Assembly: GCA_001600415.1 (NCBI GenBank)
Contig: BCJX01000001.1
Coordinates: 2,222,271-2,286,270, forward strand
DNA length: 64,000 nucleotides
Source of the DNA: Pascua guehoae
Taxonomy: Eukaryota > Basidiomycota > Tremellomycetes > Trichosporonales > Trichosporonaceae
Reading direction: 5' to 3'
Every line of letters starts with the position of its first letter. The first letter of the stretch is position 1. Positions 46,680-58,262 of this stretch are shown one piece after another. Below the pieces are notes generated by a model. It was not told the origin of the DNA, made no database searches, and worked only from the letters and a program-made list of their open reading frames with translations. The translations under genes were made by a program, and so were the position numbers.

Positions 46680-47039
46680 AGAGGCCAAGTGGGGGGTAGA
46701 AGTGGGCGCCGCGTGACATCCCGGACAGTTGGCGGGCCGTGATAGACATGTACAAATTGCATAGTGCATATTCTACAGAAACGCAGCAGGCAGCAGGGGC
46801 AGAGCAGGGCAAGCACGCCGACTCGCAAGTGACAGGAGGGTAGGAGCGGTCACCCGCATTGCTGACCACTAAGGGAGGCGGACGTGTGCATTGCTCAACC
46901 CAATGAGGTCGCCAAAAAGGTCGCCAACTCGGTGCATTGGGGCTGGCATCGGGAGGTTTGCGTGCCGAGGGTAGAGGGTAGGGATCGCGCGCTTCTCATG
47001 GCTCGCGTGCTTCGCACGCTCGGACGCTCGCTCGCTCCG
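46680..47039. other. intergenic between convergent genes
   Basis: Holds the 3' ends of MET14 and the karyopherin gene. I looked here for further exons of the karyopherin on the minus strand and found none with importin-like sequence. Confidence 0.55.
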
Positions 47040-50000
47040 CTACCACACACACGCCGCGGCGCGCACCTTCTGCGTCATGGTCGCAATGTCGCCCATGGCA
47101 GCCAACGCCGCCGAGTTGCCCTTGACGACACGGCCAAACGCGACATCCATGCAGTGGAGCGCGTCGTTTTCCGCGGCCTCTTCGTCCTGCTCGGCCTCGG
47201 CCCAGAGCCAATAGTCGCCGCGCCGTGCCTTGTTGGCTGCCTCGGCCACGCGCTCCCTGCGCCGCTCGTACAGGCTGTGCAGCCACTGGTGCGTGGCGCG
47301 GGCGAGGTGGGACGTGCTCGCCTCGGGGAGGGGCGCATTCAGGACACGGAGGCAGTCGCCGATCGACTGGTACAGCTGGCCCACGCCTGTCGCGTCGTCC
47401 TCGTGCGGGATCGCATTGATCAGTGTCCGGAAAAGCACCTCGAGATTGGACGTATCTGACACCCAGATGCCAGCGTCCTTTGCCACCTGCAACAGACCGG
47501 GGACGAGGAAGCATGCCGCCTGTCGGGTTAGCGAAGACAAGAGACGTGCAACCCACCTCGCGCACACCGTCCGACCAGTGCGAGTGGATCGCGTCGAGCG
47601 TCACACGCATGGTTTCGCCGAGCCACGGCGCGTACGCCGCCTGCATCTCGTTGACGTAGACGGTCAGGTGGATGAATGCCTCCTCCTTCTCCTGCATCTC
47701 GTCTGAGTGTGCGTCTGCCGCCGCGTCCTCGGGCTCATCAATGAGGCCTAGGGTCAGCGAGTATCCTCGCAATACCACATACCCGTGGACCTCTGTGGAG
47801 GGACATAGGACGCAGACCGGAGAACGGGCGGGAGCACAAACTGCAAAAACGGCGCAAAGTCGAACCCGATCACGCTGGCAATCACTCGCCAAGCCTCGGA
47901 GAGGTATGCTCGCCGCCGGTCTTCGGGCTTGATGACCTGGTTCTGGATCCCGAGGTATGCCTGGCACAGTGGCACTGCGTCTTTGAAAAAGTGCTGTTGG
48001 TTAGCTAGTGATTCTGCGGCGGCCGTATTGTGCTCGCTTCCTCGACTCACCTCTTTACCAACGGCCTGGGCAACCAAACTGGCGCACTCGATCGCACGGC
48101 CCTGCAGTTTTTGTTGTGATTCATTTGCAGGCGTCGAGAGAACACGCAGGTTGAGATCCATAATGTCGCGGTAGTATGGGAGGAACGCGAGTTCTTCGTG
48201 GAGGGCAATTGTGCCTGGACGATCAGCCGTGCACAGCTAGCGATTGCTTACCGATAGCTGCCAATGCACGCTCCTTGATGTACAATGGTCCGTCCTTCAT
48301 AAAGGCGTTGATCAAGCCCGTGAGGATCGGCTTGAGCTTGTTCTCAAAGCTGGATGTGTCCTCGGGCTCGAAAAAGTTGACGAGCGCAGCCGCGGCCGCC
48401 TCGCGTACCCTGCTGGTGAGCAAAGGTCTTTGTAGCATTCACAGTTCAGACACACCTTGGGACCGGGTCCTCGAGAAGTCGCAACGTAATGTCGATAGTC
48501 GCGTCTGCGTAATCATTCTGAATAATGTCCTGGAAGGATCAGTCATGGTGGCCGTAGAAACTCTGAGCAGACTTACATCCAGGCCCGTCGCCATTTTGGA
48601 AATGCAGAATAGGAAGCCGTACCGCACACGCGGGTGTTGATCTGTGGCTGCAGGCGAGACGAGTCTAATGTGAGCAACGCTCATAGACGCGGGCGCGGGT
48701 TGCAGACTCACTCTAGCAAACTGCGCACTCCGTGGCCCATGGGCTGGAGGGTTAGCAAATGGCGGAAGGCGCAAACCCACCTCGCGGCAACCCTCAATGA
48801 TGCTGGCAAAGGCCATCAATGCACAGTACTTTGCTCGCCACTCCTGCCTTCGGAGCAGGGATGACGCAACCTGCCCAACTGCTTGAAGTACATCCTCGCT
48901 CTCTGTCGGGTATCAGCACAGCACGACCAGGTTGCCGACGGGTACGCACTCAGAATAATGGATAGCCGATAGAGCATCTCCTCGGTATACACGGGGTACT
49001 CTTCATCCTCCTCGTCGAGCTGCTTGTCAGAACAACCACACCTGCCGTCCACCCCCAACTCACATCAACTTGGTCAATCCAGTCTCGGCTCTCCTCTCCG
49101 TCTTGTGCAAATGCCGCGACCTGCCTGCCCACGAGCGCCGTCACGACATCGGGCACGAGACGGCCATTCTCCCACGACGGTGCCGCCGCGGGGTCGGCAA
49201 TGATGAGGCTGTACAGCACCTCGGTGGCCATATTCGCCATGTCGCACCAGGTCTCAAACTCCATGTCGCAGTGCGGGTACCGGGAAAACGAGTGGCCCTG
49301 GAGTGTCTGCGGTGGAGAGATGCACATGACCAAGAAGGGCACTGCGACCTGGAGCGAGTCGCGGAAGAGGTCTGGGAAACTGGACGCAATGTCAATCATG
49401 GGCTCGAGGCCGTGCTCGAGTGCGGATGCAGGGAGGGCGGGGATGACCTCAAACGCGGCAGCGACGAGGCCCGACCCAAAGTCGGCGCGCGCCCGCTCGG
49501 CCATGCCGTCGTGCAGTACCGAGCGTGTCGCCTTGAGTGCCTCGACGCGCACGTCGACACTCGGGTCGTGGATCCCGCCAAGCAGGAGCTCGGTGACCTT
49601 GCGCGCAGGGACGGTCTGGCCGACGCCCGAGAGAAGCGTCGGCGCAGCGTCGAGCAGCTGGAATGGCGAGAAGCGGTGGAAGGGCCGGGGCGACGCGGCG
49701 AGCCGCAGCAGGATTTCGGGAAGGCTCTCGAATGGTCCTGCAATCGTGTCAGTGTGGACAACAACATTCACCCCCACACTCATTTCTCGCAGACACAACA
49801 AATGGAGTTGTGACCCAGACTTGGATTCTAAACTCGGACTCGGGACTCACGCTGCCGCCGCTCGCTCTCCGTGACCCACTCGGCGACACACACGCCGAGG
49901 CCCTTGCGCAGCCGCGCGTCCATCTCGTCCTCGAGTCCGGCACCAAAGATGCGCTCGATGCGCGCGCGTGTCGGTTCGGGGACGACATCAAACGGCGCCG

Positions 50001-50425
50001 TGGCCCGCGGCACGCCGTCAGAGGCCGGTGCGAGGTCGAAGCGCTCCGTAAACGCCAGCCGGCGGAGGAGGATGAGCGTGAGCAGGCGGTGCTGTCGGGG
50101 CCGTCAGTTTCGAGTGCGCACAGAGACGAGATGCTCGGTCGCGCTCGACCGCAAGCACATGGTAGACTCACGTCCAGTTGGAACCCGCCTACGCCCTGCG
50201 CTCCGATCTGCGCGAGGAGGAGAAGCACATCGGCCGGCGTGCGCGCTACCAGCTGGCCCAGGTGGCTTTCGGCCCTTTGTTCCGTCAGTGCTCTCCCTCG
50301 CCATTGTCCGCATCCCGGTGTCCGGGACGGCGTCTGGGTGCTCACTTGTGCCGCGCAGCATTGTCAATGCCAATGAGCGCGTCGAGGATGGCGCCCATGT
50401 CCCCGAGGAGGTGCTCGGTGGACAT
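47040..50425 (-). CDS. PSE1: importin-beta family karyopherin (importin-5/Kap121-like), C-terminally short
   Basis: Fourteen exons: 50346-50425, 50172-50274, 49851-50091, 49064-49737, 48950-49022, 48781-48902, 48712-48743, 48577-48664, 48456-48529, 48252-48409, 48051-48214, 47783-47993, 47557-47747 and 47040-47519; 2691 nt, 896 residues. It is a HEAT-repeat solenoid. Diagnostic importin-5 segments are WRAKYCALMAFASIIEGC, HPRVRYGFLFCISKMAT, VREAAAAALVNF, GRAIECASLVAQAVGKE and SHWSDGVREAACFLVPGLL. These proteins bind RanGTP and carry cargo such as ribosomal proteins and histones into the nucleus. The match stops about 170 residues before the end of typical importin-5, and no further exon is visible downstream. 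The N-terminal third is only weakly similar, so this may be a diverged paralog rather than the essential Kap121. Confidence 0.8.
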
Positions 50426-51044
50426 TGTGGTGCGTGGTGGTCGGTGCGGGGCGGGGAGAGTTGTGTGCGAGGTGGGTTTTGGTGGTCAACAGTTGGTTGT
50501 AGAGGTCCTGGGGCGCGAATTGGACCAAAAGAGTTGGACATTATTGTCAGTCGGATGGCCTCCACCAAAACTCGCTCGGGTGGGCTGGGGCTGCCTCGTG
50601 GCACGCACGCACGCACGCCAGCCAGCCAGGCTCTGCAGGCTCCAGGCTGGCCTGGATGAGCAATGACGTCGTGGACAAGACGACGACAAACCCCTCTGCC
50701 AGTGTCCGAAACACCATCCAAACCCGTGTCTTGCTCTCAAAGTGTACTGTTGACCCAAGGTACTAGACGCTGCGCCGAATAGCACGACCACGAGGTCCAC
50801 TACACGCGCTGCAATGCACACTGGCGACCCCAAACTGGCCACTTGTCGACGTCGGCCCTAGGATGGTCGTGTAAACAGGTGCGTGCCTGGTGCCCAGTAG
50901 TATGGTATGGATCTTGGGTGGATATCTGGGTCGCCACACTTGGCATCGCTCCTCGCCACACTTGGCATCTCGCACTTGTCTCAGCACCCATTCGTTTCTC
51001 AACCTCTTTTGTTACAACACGGTTGTGTGTGTACTCGACCAGTG
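50426..51044. other. divergent promoter region
   Basis: Between the karyopherin start (minus) and the F-box-like protein start (plus). Contains short cgcacg and gccagcc reiterations near 50605-50635. No gene was seen. Confidence 0.5.
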
Positions 51045-52484
51045 ATGCGGTTAAACCTCTCCCGCGCCCTCCGGGGCTTCAAGTCTGGGTCCAACAGTGG
51101 CGATGCCCCAGGCTACCGCCGCGCCAACTCGCTCGACGACGGCGCGCTTCGCTCCTTTGCCCATTCGGGCGGCACTGTCGCGCGCACGATGACCGATCCC
51201 AACCTGTGCGCCAACAGAGAACAGTCGTCGACGAACCATGCGCAGTGGTGTGCGCACGAGGCTTCCGAATCGCCCTCGGTGTCCAGTCACACTCTCGAAC
51301 CTAGTCCCTCCCTACCACTTCTTCCCGAGGACATTCTCCTCAACATTGTCGACCTTGCCCCCTGGGAGCTGCTCGTACGGCTCCGCACCGTTTCACAGTC
51401 GCTGCGGGACCGAATCGACGCAAAGTACCCGTTCCACGTCCGGGTCACCAACGAGGGGCCCGAGTACGGCAACCGATGGGTCGTGGTGCGAAATGCGCTT
51501 TCGGGGTGGGAAATCGTGCGCGTCTGGTTGCAGGAGAACACGGACGGTCAACTGATTGACGACGATGACGAGCGGGTGGACGAGTATGGGAGGCTGGTCG
51601 ACTACCAAGGCAAACTCATCAATCGGTACGACGACTACGAGACGTGGGGCCAACCTCCTCCCGAAGACCTGCAGAGCGGGGCAGTCGAGCAGCTATTGTT
51701 GGACCCGTCGGTAGTCAGCCTCTTGGCCTATGCGCAGATTGTCGACTTTGTCGGCGACGGCCGCCAGTTTCACTATCCGTGGTTGCTGGGCCAGTACCTG
51801 AGCAACGTACACACTGTGCGTTATGCGGGCACCTTTCACGGGTACGGGCCGCACTGCATGGACGCGTCAAAGGTCGTCGTACGTGTCCGCCCACCAGGCA
51901 GCGATGGGCTCCCGCACGTGGACCCGGTGCTGAGTGGCAACTCGTTGGACCCAGGACACCAGAGCCGGCTCGGCGGCCGTGTCCAAGAGGTCGTCTTTGA
52001 CATTGGCCTCGACGCCGCCGACTTGCTCGCGACCTACACCCAGTTTCGGGGGTATACAGTCGACACGCGCGACCATTACCGCGATGCCGCGTACAACCCA
52101 TTCAGCAAGCCGCATGTCCCCGGCGCCCACCCCCGCCATGTCACGTTTGTCTTTTCAAGACTGCCATCCGTCTTGGCGAAACGCAACCTCAACCTCTTGC
52201 GATCCAACCGGCACGCGTCGCGGTACTGGCAGTCGATGATCGGCCACACAATCACGCTCGTCGACGCCCACCAGCATGTGCGCTGGTTCAACCTCCAGCC
52301 CACATTGCTCCTCGGCCTGGGCCGCAGAGACGTCGAAGAACGCATACGCCGGCGCATCCGCGACATACAGAGCAAGGCTGCAGGCACCCAACCAGCCTCT
52401 GGAGATGTGGAATTCTTGGACCGTACAGAGTACTGCGCACAGCTCGATCCATCCCACTTGTATCTCCACACGCACCCGCCTTGA
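51045..52484 (+). CDS. F-box-like protein, function unknown
   Basis: Single exon, 479 residues. After a Ser-rich basic N-terminus, residues about 89-125 read LPLLPEDILLNIVDLAPWELLVRLRTVSQSLRDRID, which has the L-P-x-x-i-L-x-x-I-x-x-x-L pattern and following Arg/Val residues of an F-box. That would make it a substrate receptor of an SCF ubiquitin ligase (inference). An acidic DDDDERVDEYGRLVDYQGK stretch follows. The rest is a globular region of about 300 residues without obvious LRR or WD40 repeats, of the type common in basidiomycete single F-box proteins. I chose ATG 51045, closest upstream of the conserved part; an in-frame ATG at 50907 would add 46 unconvincing residues. Confidence 0.7.
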   Translation: MRLNLSRALRGFKSGSNSGDAPGYRRANSLDDGALRSFAHSGGTVARTMTDPNLCANREQSSTNHAQWCAHEASESPSVSSHTLEPSPSLPLLPEDILLNIVDLAPWELLVRLRTVSQSLRDRIDAKYPFHVRVTNEGPEYGNRWVVVRNALSGWEIVRVWLQENTDGQLIDDDDERVDEYGRLVDYQGKLINRYDDYETWGQPPPEDLQSGAVEQLLLDPSVVSLLAYAQIVDFVGDGRQFHYPWLLGQYLSNVHTVRYAGTFHGYGPHCMDASKVVVRVRPPGSDGLPHVDPVLSGNSLDPGHQSRLGGRVQEVVFDIGLDAADLLATYTQFRGYTVDTRDHYRDAAYNPFSKPHVPGAHPRHVTFVFSRLPSVLAKRNLNLLRSNRHASRYWQSMIGHTITLVDAHQHVRWFNLQPTLLLGLGRRDVEERIRRRIRDIQSKAAGTQPASGDVEFLDRTEYCAQLDPSHLYLHTHPP

Positions 52485-52911
52485 TGATGTATCATTTGTG
52501 CCGCTGGGCTGGAGCAAGAGCGGCACTGCGCGCAGCTGCTCACGAACATGACCCCCGCGAGGGGGACGAGGGGGGGCGATGGGAAGAAGGTCTTGCGTCC
52601 CACCCCCCAGGACATCTACCTTGCTTTGTGCACCCTTGTCTTTGCCAATCTACACGCTTGGCATGTGCTTGGACTCATCCTGCACTTGGCAGCCTGCGAG
52701 GCGCCCCACGCCCTCACATTCCTGTCGATGTGGGCGTCAGCCACAACAAAGATGCCAAGGTGCCACCAACAAACCCATATCCGAGACCAACCGACCTCCA
52801 CCTTGGAATCACGTGACTTGGCGTTTCGAGTTGCGAGTTGCGACCGACTAACACTTGGGCTGCAGTCAATACCACCACAACTCGACCTCCCCACCAACGT
52901 TCCGACTCCCC
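52485..52911. other. intergenic, tandem genes
   Basis: Between the F-box-like gene and the mitochondrial Phe-tRNA synthetase gene. No gene or repeat seen; it presumably holds the 3' UTR and a compact promoter. Confidence 0.5.
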
Positions 52912-54466
52912 ATGATCCGCACACAGTTTTCGCGCGCGGCTGCCAGCGTCGCTGGCGCCGGGTGTGCGGCGCGCCCGCGCGTGGCGGGGACGCTGTTCCT
53001 GCGCGTCAGTGCCCGGCGGTTCCAGAGTACGAGTGAGTGCCGAGTTTTGGTAGATGTTGGCGGAGATGAGTAGGTGGTGACGAGTTGGTGGTGGGCGGTG
53101 GGCATGGGGAGTGGCCTAGTGGCAGCATGTTGCAGGGGCCTGTCAACCTTTTGTGCTTTGTGTATTTCTGGGGGGGCACGACTAACACTGCGCAGACACG
53201 GAACCGACGGTGATTGACGGGACATCATACGCGCGCGACGGATGGACGAACACGCCGCCCTCGATCCTGTCCAAGGTGGGGCGGCAGCTGCACATGCAGC
53301 CGGGGCACCCGCTCGCGACGCTGCGTTCCGTGATCGAGGACCACTTTGAGACGTTTACAAAGATCCGTCCGGCGTCTCCCGTGGTGACGGTAGTGCAAAA
53401 CTTTGACGAGCTGGGTTTCCCGGCCGACCACCCGGGGCGGTCCAAGACGGACTCGTACTATGTCAACGGGACGCACATGCTGCGTACGCACACGTCTGCG
53501 CACGAGGTGGAGACGTTCCGGACGGGCGCCGACGCATTCCTGATTGCGGCCGACGTGTACCGGCGCGACGAGATTGACTCGTCGCATTACCCCGTCTTCC
53601 ACCAGATGGAGGGGATGCGGACGTGGACCGAGGCCGGGTCGGCGTCGCAGCTCGCGTCGATCAAGGACGACAATGCGCGCATGGCGGCCGAGCTCGCGGC
53701 GTGCCCGCTCGTCATCGAGGACGAGACGCAGATTACGGCGTCCAACCCGTACCAGCCCAGCCACGATCCCGTGGTGGCGGCCGAGATTACCCAGCACCTC
53801 AAGCACTCGCTCAACGGCATGATTTTCAAGCTCTTTGGCGGCGCCGCCGCCCAGGCCGGCGAACCCCTCCGTGTCCGCTGGATCGAGGCGTATTTCCCCT
53901 GGACATCCCCGAGCTTTGAAGTGGAAATCTGGTGGAACGGCCAGTGGCTCGAGATTCTCGGCTGCGGCGTCGTCGTCCAGTCCACCCTCGAGCGCGCGGG
54001 CATGGGACACAAGTCGGGCTGGGCATTCGGCCTCGGCCTCGAGCGCATCGCAATGGTCCTCTTTGGCATTCCCGACATTCGCCTCTTTTGGTCCACCGAC
54101 CCCCGCTTCCTCGGCCAGTTTGCCGCGGGCACACCCGGAACCACCTTTCAGCCATACTCGAAATACCCCCCGTGCTACAAGGACATGTCCTTCTGGCTCC
54201 CCACCCACGCCGAAACCCAGCAAGAGGGCACACTCGCATGGCACGAGAATGACTATTGCGAAATCGTGCGCGACGTCGCGGGCGACCTCGTCGAGACTGT
54301 AGAGCTCATTGACGACTTTACACACCCAAAGACAAACCGCCGCTCGCTCTGCTACCGCCTCAATTACCGCAGCATGGACCGCTCCCTCACAAACGAAGAG
54401 GTAAACGAGCTTCAGAAGCGAGTGCAGGAGCGTGTCGTTAATGAGATGGGTATCGAGATGCGCTAG
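52912..54466 (+). CDS. MSF1: mitochondrial phenylalanyl-tRNA synthetase
   Basis: Two exons: 52912-53032 and 53196-54466; 1392 nt, 463 residues. The first 40 residues are Arg/Ala/Ser-rich without acidic residues, a good mitochondrial presequence, and the intron lies just after it. The mature part is a class II synthetase. It has VQNFDELGFPADHPGR, the THMLRTHTSAHE motif 2 lead-in, FRTGADAFLIAADVYRRDEIDSSHYPVFHQMEG, and motif 3 as GWAFGLGLERIAMVLFGIPDIRLFW. It ends in an anticodon-binding FDX-ACB domain (KYPPCYKDMSFWLP to the C-terminus). Single-chain PheRS with this domain order is the mitochondrial form (Msf1/FARS2), which charges mitochondrial tRNA-Phe. Confidence 0.95.
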
Positions 54467-55024
54467 GGAGAGCGGCGCGAGCGAGCGTGAGCGAGCGCAG
54501 GCGAGCGCGTGCGCGTGCGCGGCGTAGAGCCCGAGTGCCTGCGAGCGCCAGCGCAACGCGAGCGGAGTGCGAAAGCGTGCTTGAAAAAGGAGTACGCAAC
54601 GGTAGAAAATATAGGCAGCTAGGCAGGCAACATGCAGCATCCTCTCAACTCTGAGTACCGGCACAAGGCAGTCCGAGGATGGCGAGTCTGGCAATCATGG
54701 ACATGGGGTTTGCCGTCGTGCCCCACGAGCATCAAGGCTACAGCACCAATTATGCAAGCACAAGCAGACCGTGGATACCAAGCCGCTCAATCCGCAGTGG
54801 CGCCCAGCCCAACGACAGCAGCGACGGCGGCGTCGATTTGTACTGGGCGTGACTGCAGCAGCGCACCTTTAGTAGCAGAACCACTCCCCCCACTGCTCAT
54901 ACCACAAAACCGACCACCCCAGCTCCGCCCACAACACCCAGCCACAGCACCCGACTCACAGCACCCACACCCACAGCCAGGCAAATGAGGAGGGTGATAC
55001 ATGCACTACAGACCGTCCGCTCGT
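54467..55024. other. intergenic between convergent genes
   Basis: Begins with a gagcgagcgtgagcgagcgcag reiteration right after the MSF1 stop (54480-54560) and becomes C/A-rich near 54890-54980. No gene was seen. Confidence 0.5.
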
Positions 55025-56050
55025 CTATCCCTGGCGCTGGCATGTCAGTGGGTGAACAGCGAGAGTATTATACCCACCTGCTTGTGCTTGGGGTTCTTGG
55101 AGCAGACAACGTAGATGCGCCCTTTGCTGCGGCGTCAGTGTCTGTATCCATAGGGGTGCCGCCGCACAGCCGAGGAACAGTTCTAGTCCGTTATGCAGGC
55201 CGGGGCTGTCAAGGGTGGTGACTCTTGTACAGCTGTCTGGGTCATGGGCAGCGGCCAAGTGGCATGACATGGCATGTCCGTTGGCCATGGCAGTGTGTCT
55301 CCAGCCTCTTGTTTCTGGTTCTTCGTACGCCTCCTCTCTGCTACCCCTCTCCATGCCCCTCGCTCTCCGGGTCTGCGGTCTCTTCCTATGTCGCCTCGTT
55401 CTCCAGGCCGCTGCCATCTTCCATTGTCGTCTGCTCTTGTTGCCCGACACTCTCATCCACTCCTCCTCACGCGCCCTTTCCGCTGAATCTCTATCCTTCC
55501 CCATCTCTGCGTTTCGTCGTACCCACTGCCCCTTCCCCAGTCGTCCCCCCCTCTCTCCTCACATCAGACTTTCCCTCTCTTCAGACCAGCCCTGTCCTTT
55601 CCCAAGCCCAGGCTCGTTCTCGTATCCTCCCCTCCGACGTTAATACCCTCTGGCACTACTCCCCTCTCCCATCTTCCGGGACCAGTACTGTCGTTGCCAA
55701 CCCCGGATCCCCACTGTATCCCAACCTCAACCCCAACCCCAGCCATCCCTTTCCCTCCCAAGACCATCGCCATCCCCCCCCCCCACTCTTCCCCCGCCCA
55801 ACCCAAACCAGACTCACCGCCTAACAATCGAACACCCATCACAAAACTTCTTCACACTGCTCCGGACCTTCATGCCGCGCACCTGTCCCATCGTCCGCAT
55901 CGCCTGCGCCGCCGCGACCTGTGGCGCGCGCGCGGCGTGCGGGAAGCGGAGGGACGAGGCCGCCGCGAGCGTGGGGCGCGCGAGGGCCGCGTGCGCGTGG
56001 GTGCTGCATGCGCGCGAGGGGCCCGCGAGGAGGCGGAAGAGCGGGAGCAT
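55025..56050 (-). CDS. RTC6: mitochondrial ribosomal protein bL36m
   Basis: Three exons: 55818-56050, 55078-55126 and 55025-55036; 294 nt, 97 residues. The first 58 residues are an Arg/Ala-rich mitochondrial presequence. The C-terminal 39 residues are the complete bL36 protein, starting MKVRSSVKKFCDGCSIVRRK and continuing GRIYVVCSKNPKHKQRQG, with the zinc ligands Cys, Cys, Cys and His in place. It belongs to the large mitoribosomal subunit. Intron 1 (691 nt) falls inside the codon of the second Arg of IVRR and is very purine-rich on the coding strand. The last exon is only 12 nt (Arg-Gln-Gly-stop), so gene finders could miss this gene or end it wrongly. Confidence 0.92.
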
Positions 56051-56776
56051 CGTTTTGTCGTTTGTTGTTGGGTGGTGCGTGGTCGATGTGTGTCCCAGTT
56101 GCTGTTGCTGTTGCAGTCAGTTGCAGTTGTCCAAGTCGGTCCGAGTCTGTTGAAATCGCTGAGGCTGACGTGCATGTTCGGGGGTGAGGCTGATATTTCG
56201 TGGGCGGAAGCAAATGGTGCCAATCGGTGCCAATCGGTGCCTTGGATGCCCGTTGGATCTGGGTGTGACCGGCTGTCGGTTGTCGGCTGTTGCCATGTTC
56301 AAAGTCTTAGTCCAACTCGACATCTCCCCACACCAACGACGACGATATGCTGCTTGGGCATGCCCGCGGCCCACTCACAAGGCACTCTGCCTTAGCGGCA
56401 AGCATACAAGCATGCAAGCAAGCATGCAAGCACCCCACCCCTGACGCCAATGTCCATGTGATTACTGCATCTTGACCTGCTCGCTCGCTATGTATTCTAC
56501 TTCTGTCCGACCTCTTACCTCAAAGGCCGCATGGTCTGCGTGGAGCAGATGCTACAATGTGCACTGTTGAACGCGGCGCCGCAAAGGCGCCCGTCACGCA
56601 CGCGCACCCCGGAAACCAAACCATGAACCGTGGGGATCACACGCCCATTTAGCCCACCATGCGCACGCTGCTGCCAATCTATTGGGGGGGTGGCGGAGAC
56701 GAATACAGGCGCCGCACGCGCCTGCGTTTGCTGCTGTTTTACTGCTGCTGTGCCTGCCGCTCCCCACTCTTCCCGT
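56051..56776. other. intergenic, tandem genes on minus strand
   Basis: Promoter of RTC6 and 3' flank of HOG1. Short reiterations caatcggtgc (56219-56240) and aagcatgcaagc (56400-56430) occur. No gene was seen. Confidence 0.5.
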
Positions 56777-58262
56777 TTAGGAAGTGGGAGCGGCCGTCGC
56801 AACGTCGCTACCGGTCACGGGACCCTCGGCTTCGTTCTGAGTCATGTCGCCAAGGTTGTGGAAATCTGGAGATCATGGTTAATACTCGTTTGGCTGTCCG
56901 CTCGCGTTGTTTCGGAGGGGACGCACCAAGAATGTCCGAGTACATCATGACCTTCCAGGTGTCAACAGGCAGGTCGGCGTCGTTGAACGACCAGTCAAAC
57001 ACCTCTGCCGCAACTGGCTCGTCGGTCGGGTCATGGTACGGCGCCAGGTACTCGTGTGCAAGGCCTTCAGTCGCAGAGATACGCGTGCGCGGGTCAAACA
57101 CGAGCATCTTTTCGAGCAGGTCGAGCGACAGAGGGTCGGCGTTCGGAAACTTGGTCGCAAACGGCACCTTCTCCCGCTTCGGCAAGCTCTGCACAAAGCG
57201 CAGTGTCTGGTTGTCAGTGCAGGATGAGACCATTGATACCCACGTTCTCGCTCGCAATGGTCTGGATAACGTCGTCGGGGGGAGTGCCGAGGAGCTCGGT
57301 GATAATGGAGAACTGGTTGACGTCTGCGGTGTGAGCTGCTGGCCGGGTTGTTAACAACTCACGGTCCTTTCCTGGGAACAGTGGCTTGCCCTCGAGCATC
57401 TCTGCAAAGATACAACCTGTGCTCCAAATGTCCACTGCGACTGTCAGCGTGGCCCCGAGACGCGCCGCTCAGCACTCACCGGCAACATCGTACTTCTGCC
57501 ACGTCAACATGATCTCGGGCGCGCGGTAATAACGCGTCGAGACGTAGCCGGTCATCTGGGGGTCCTGGATACGAGCGAGGCCAAAGTCACAAATCTTGAG
57601 GTCACAGTTTTCGTTGACGAGAATGTTGGAGGGCTTGAGGTCGCGGTGAACAACGCCTGCCGAGTGGACATACTTGAGACCACGGAGAATCTGGTACAGG
57701 AAGTATTGGATAAACTGCTTCTCAAGTGGCCGAGAAGTGAGGAGGCGGTGGAGGTCGGTACCAAGGAGCTCGGTCACAAAGTAGATGTCCTCGAGCGGGG
57801 AAATGAAAATGTCGCTGAGCGAGATGATCTGCAGTGTCAGCAAGAGCGGTTTTGTGTGCATGCGGGTGGGCTGGGGCCGCAGCGGTTGGGCGTCCGCAGC
57901 GCCAAAGTGTGGAGCCGAGCCACGGCAGAGAAGCGCTTATCGGCTCTGGCAGCGTCACGTCACGAAATACTAACATTCTCGTGGCGAAGGTGCTTGAGGA
58001 GCTTGAGTTCTCGGTAGGTGCGCTTGCTCAAGACGGGGGTGGAGAAGGGCTTCATGATCTTCTTGATGGCCACAGACGTGCCCGAGAGTTGGTCCTTGGC
58101 CGAGCTAGACAGGTGTTAGTTGGGTCGCGAGGGACGCCGGTGAGTGCGCCATGCTTACCAGACGAGGCCAAAGGCGCCCATGCCTACGGGCTGGAGGTCG
58201 ACATAGCGGGTAGTCACCTCAAAGACGGTACCGAAGATGGAAAGCTTTACGAAGTCGGCCAT
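56777..58262 (-). CDS. HOG1: Hog1 stress-activated MAP kinase
   Basis: Seven exons: 58159-58262, 57975-58104, 57480-57828, 57363-57434, 57244-57323, 56927-57206 and 56777-56865; 1104 nt, 367 residues, the usual Hog1 length. It has the Gly loop GMGAFG (27-32), the AIKKI lysine, HRDLKPSN (139-146), DFG (159-161) and the activation motif TGY (171-173) that marks the p38/Hog1 class rather than Fus3 or Slt2 (TEY). [23 protein letters not shown] and [10 protein letters not shown] are classic Hog1 sequence. The C-terminus continues the common-docking region into [18 protein letters not shown] and ends [10 protein letters not shown]. It is phosphorylated by a Pbs2-type MAPKK under osmotic and other stress. 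The donor of intron 2 is GTTAGT, unlike the GTGAGT-type sites elsewhere. Confidence 0.97.

Noticed and set aside
53225..54694. A 489-codon open frame on the minus strand opposite MSF1.
   Set aside because: It mirrors the conserved synthetase coding sequence on the plus strand; the translated protein has no recognisable motif.
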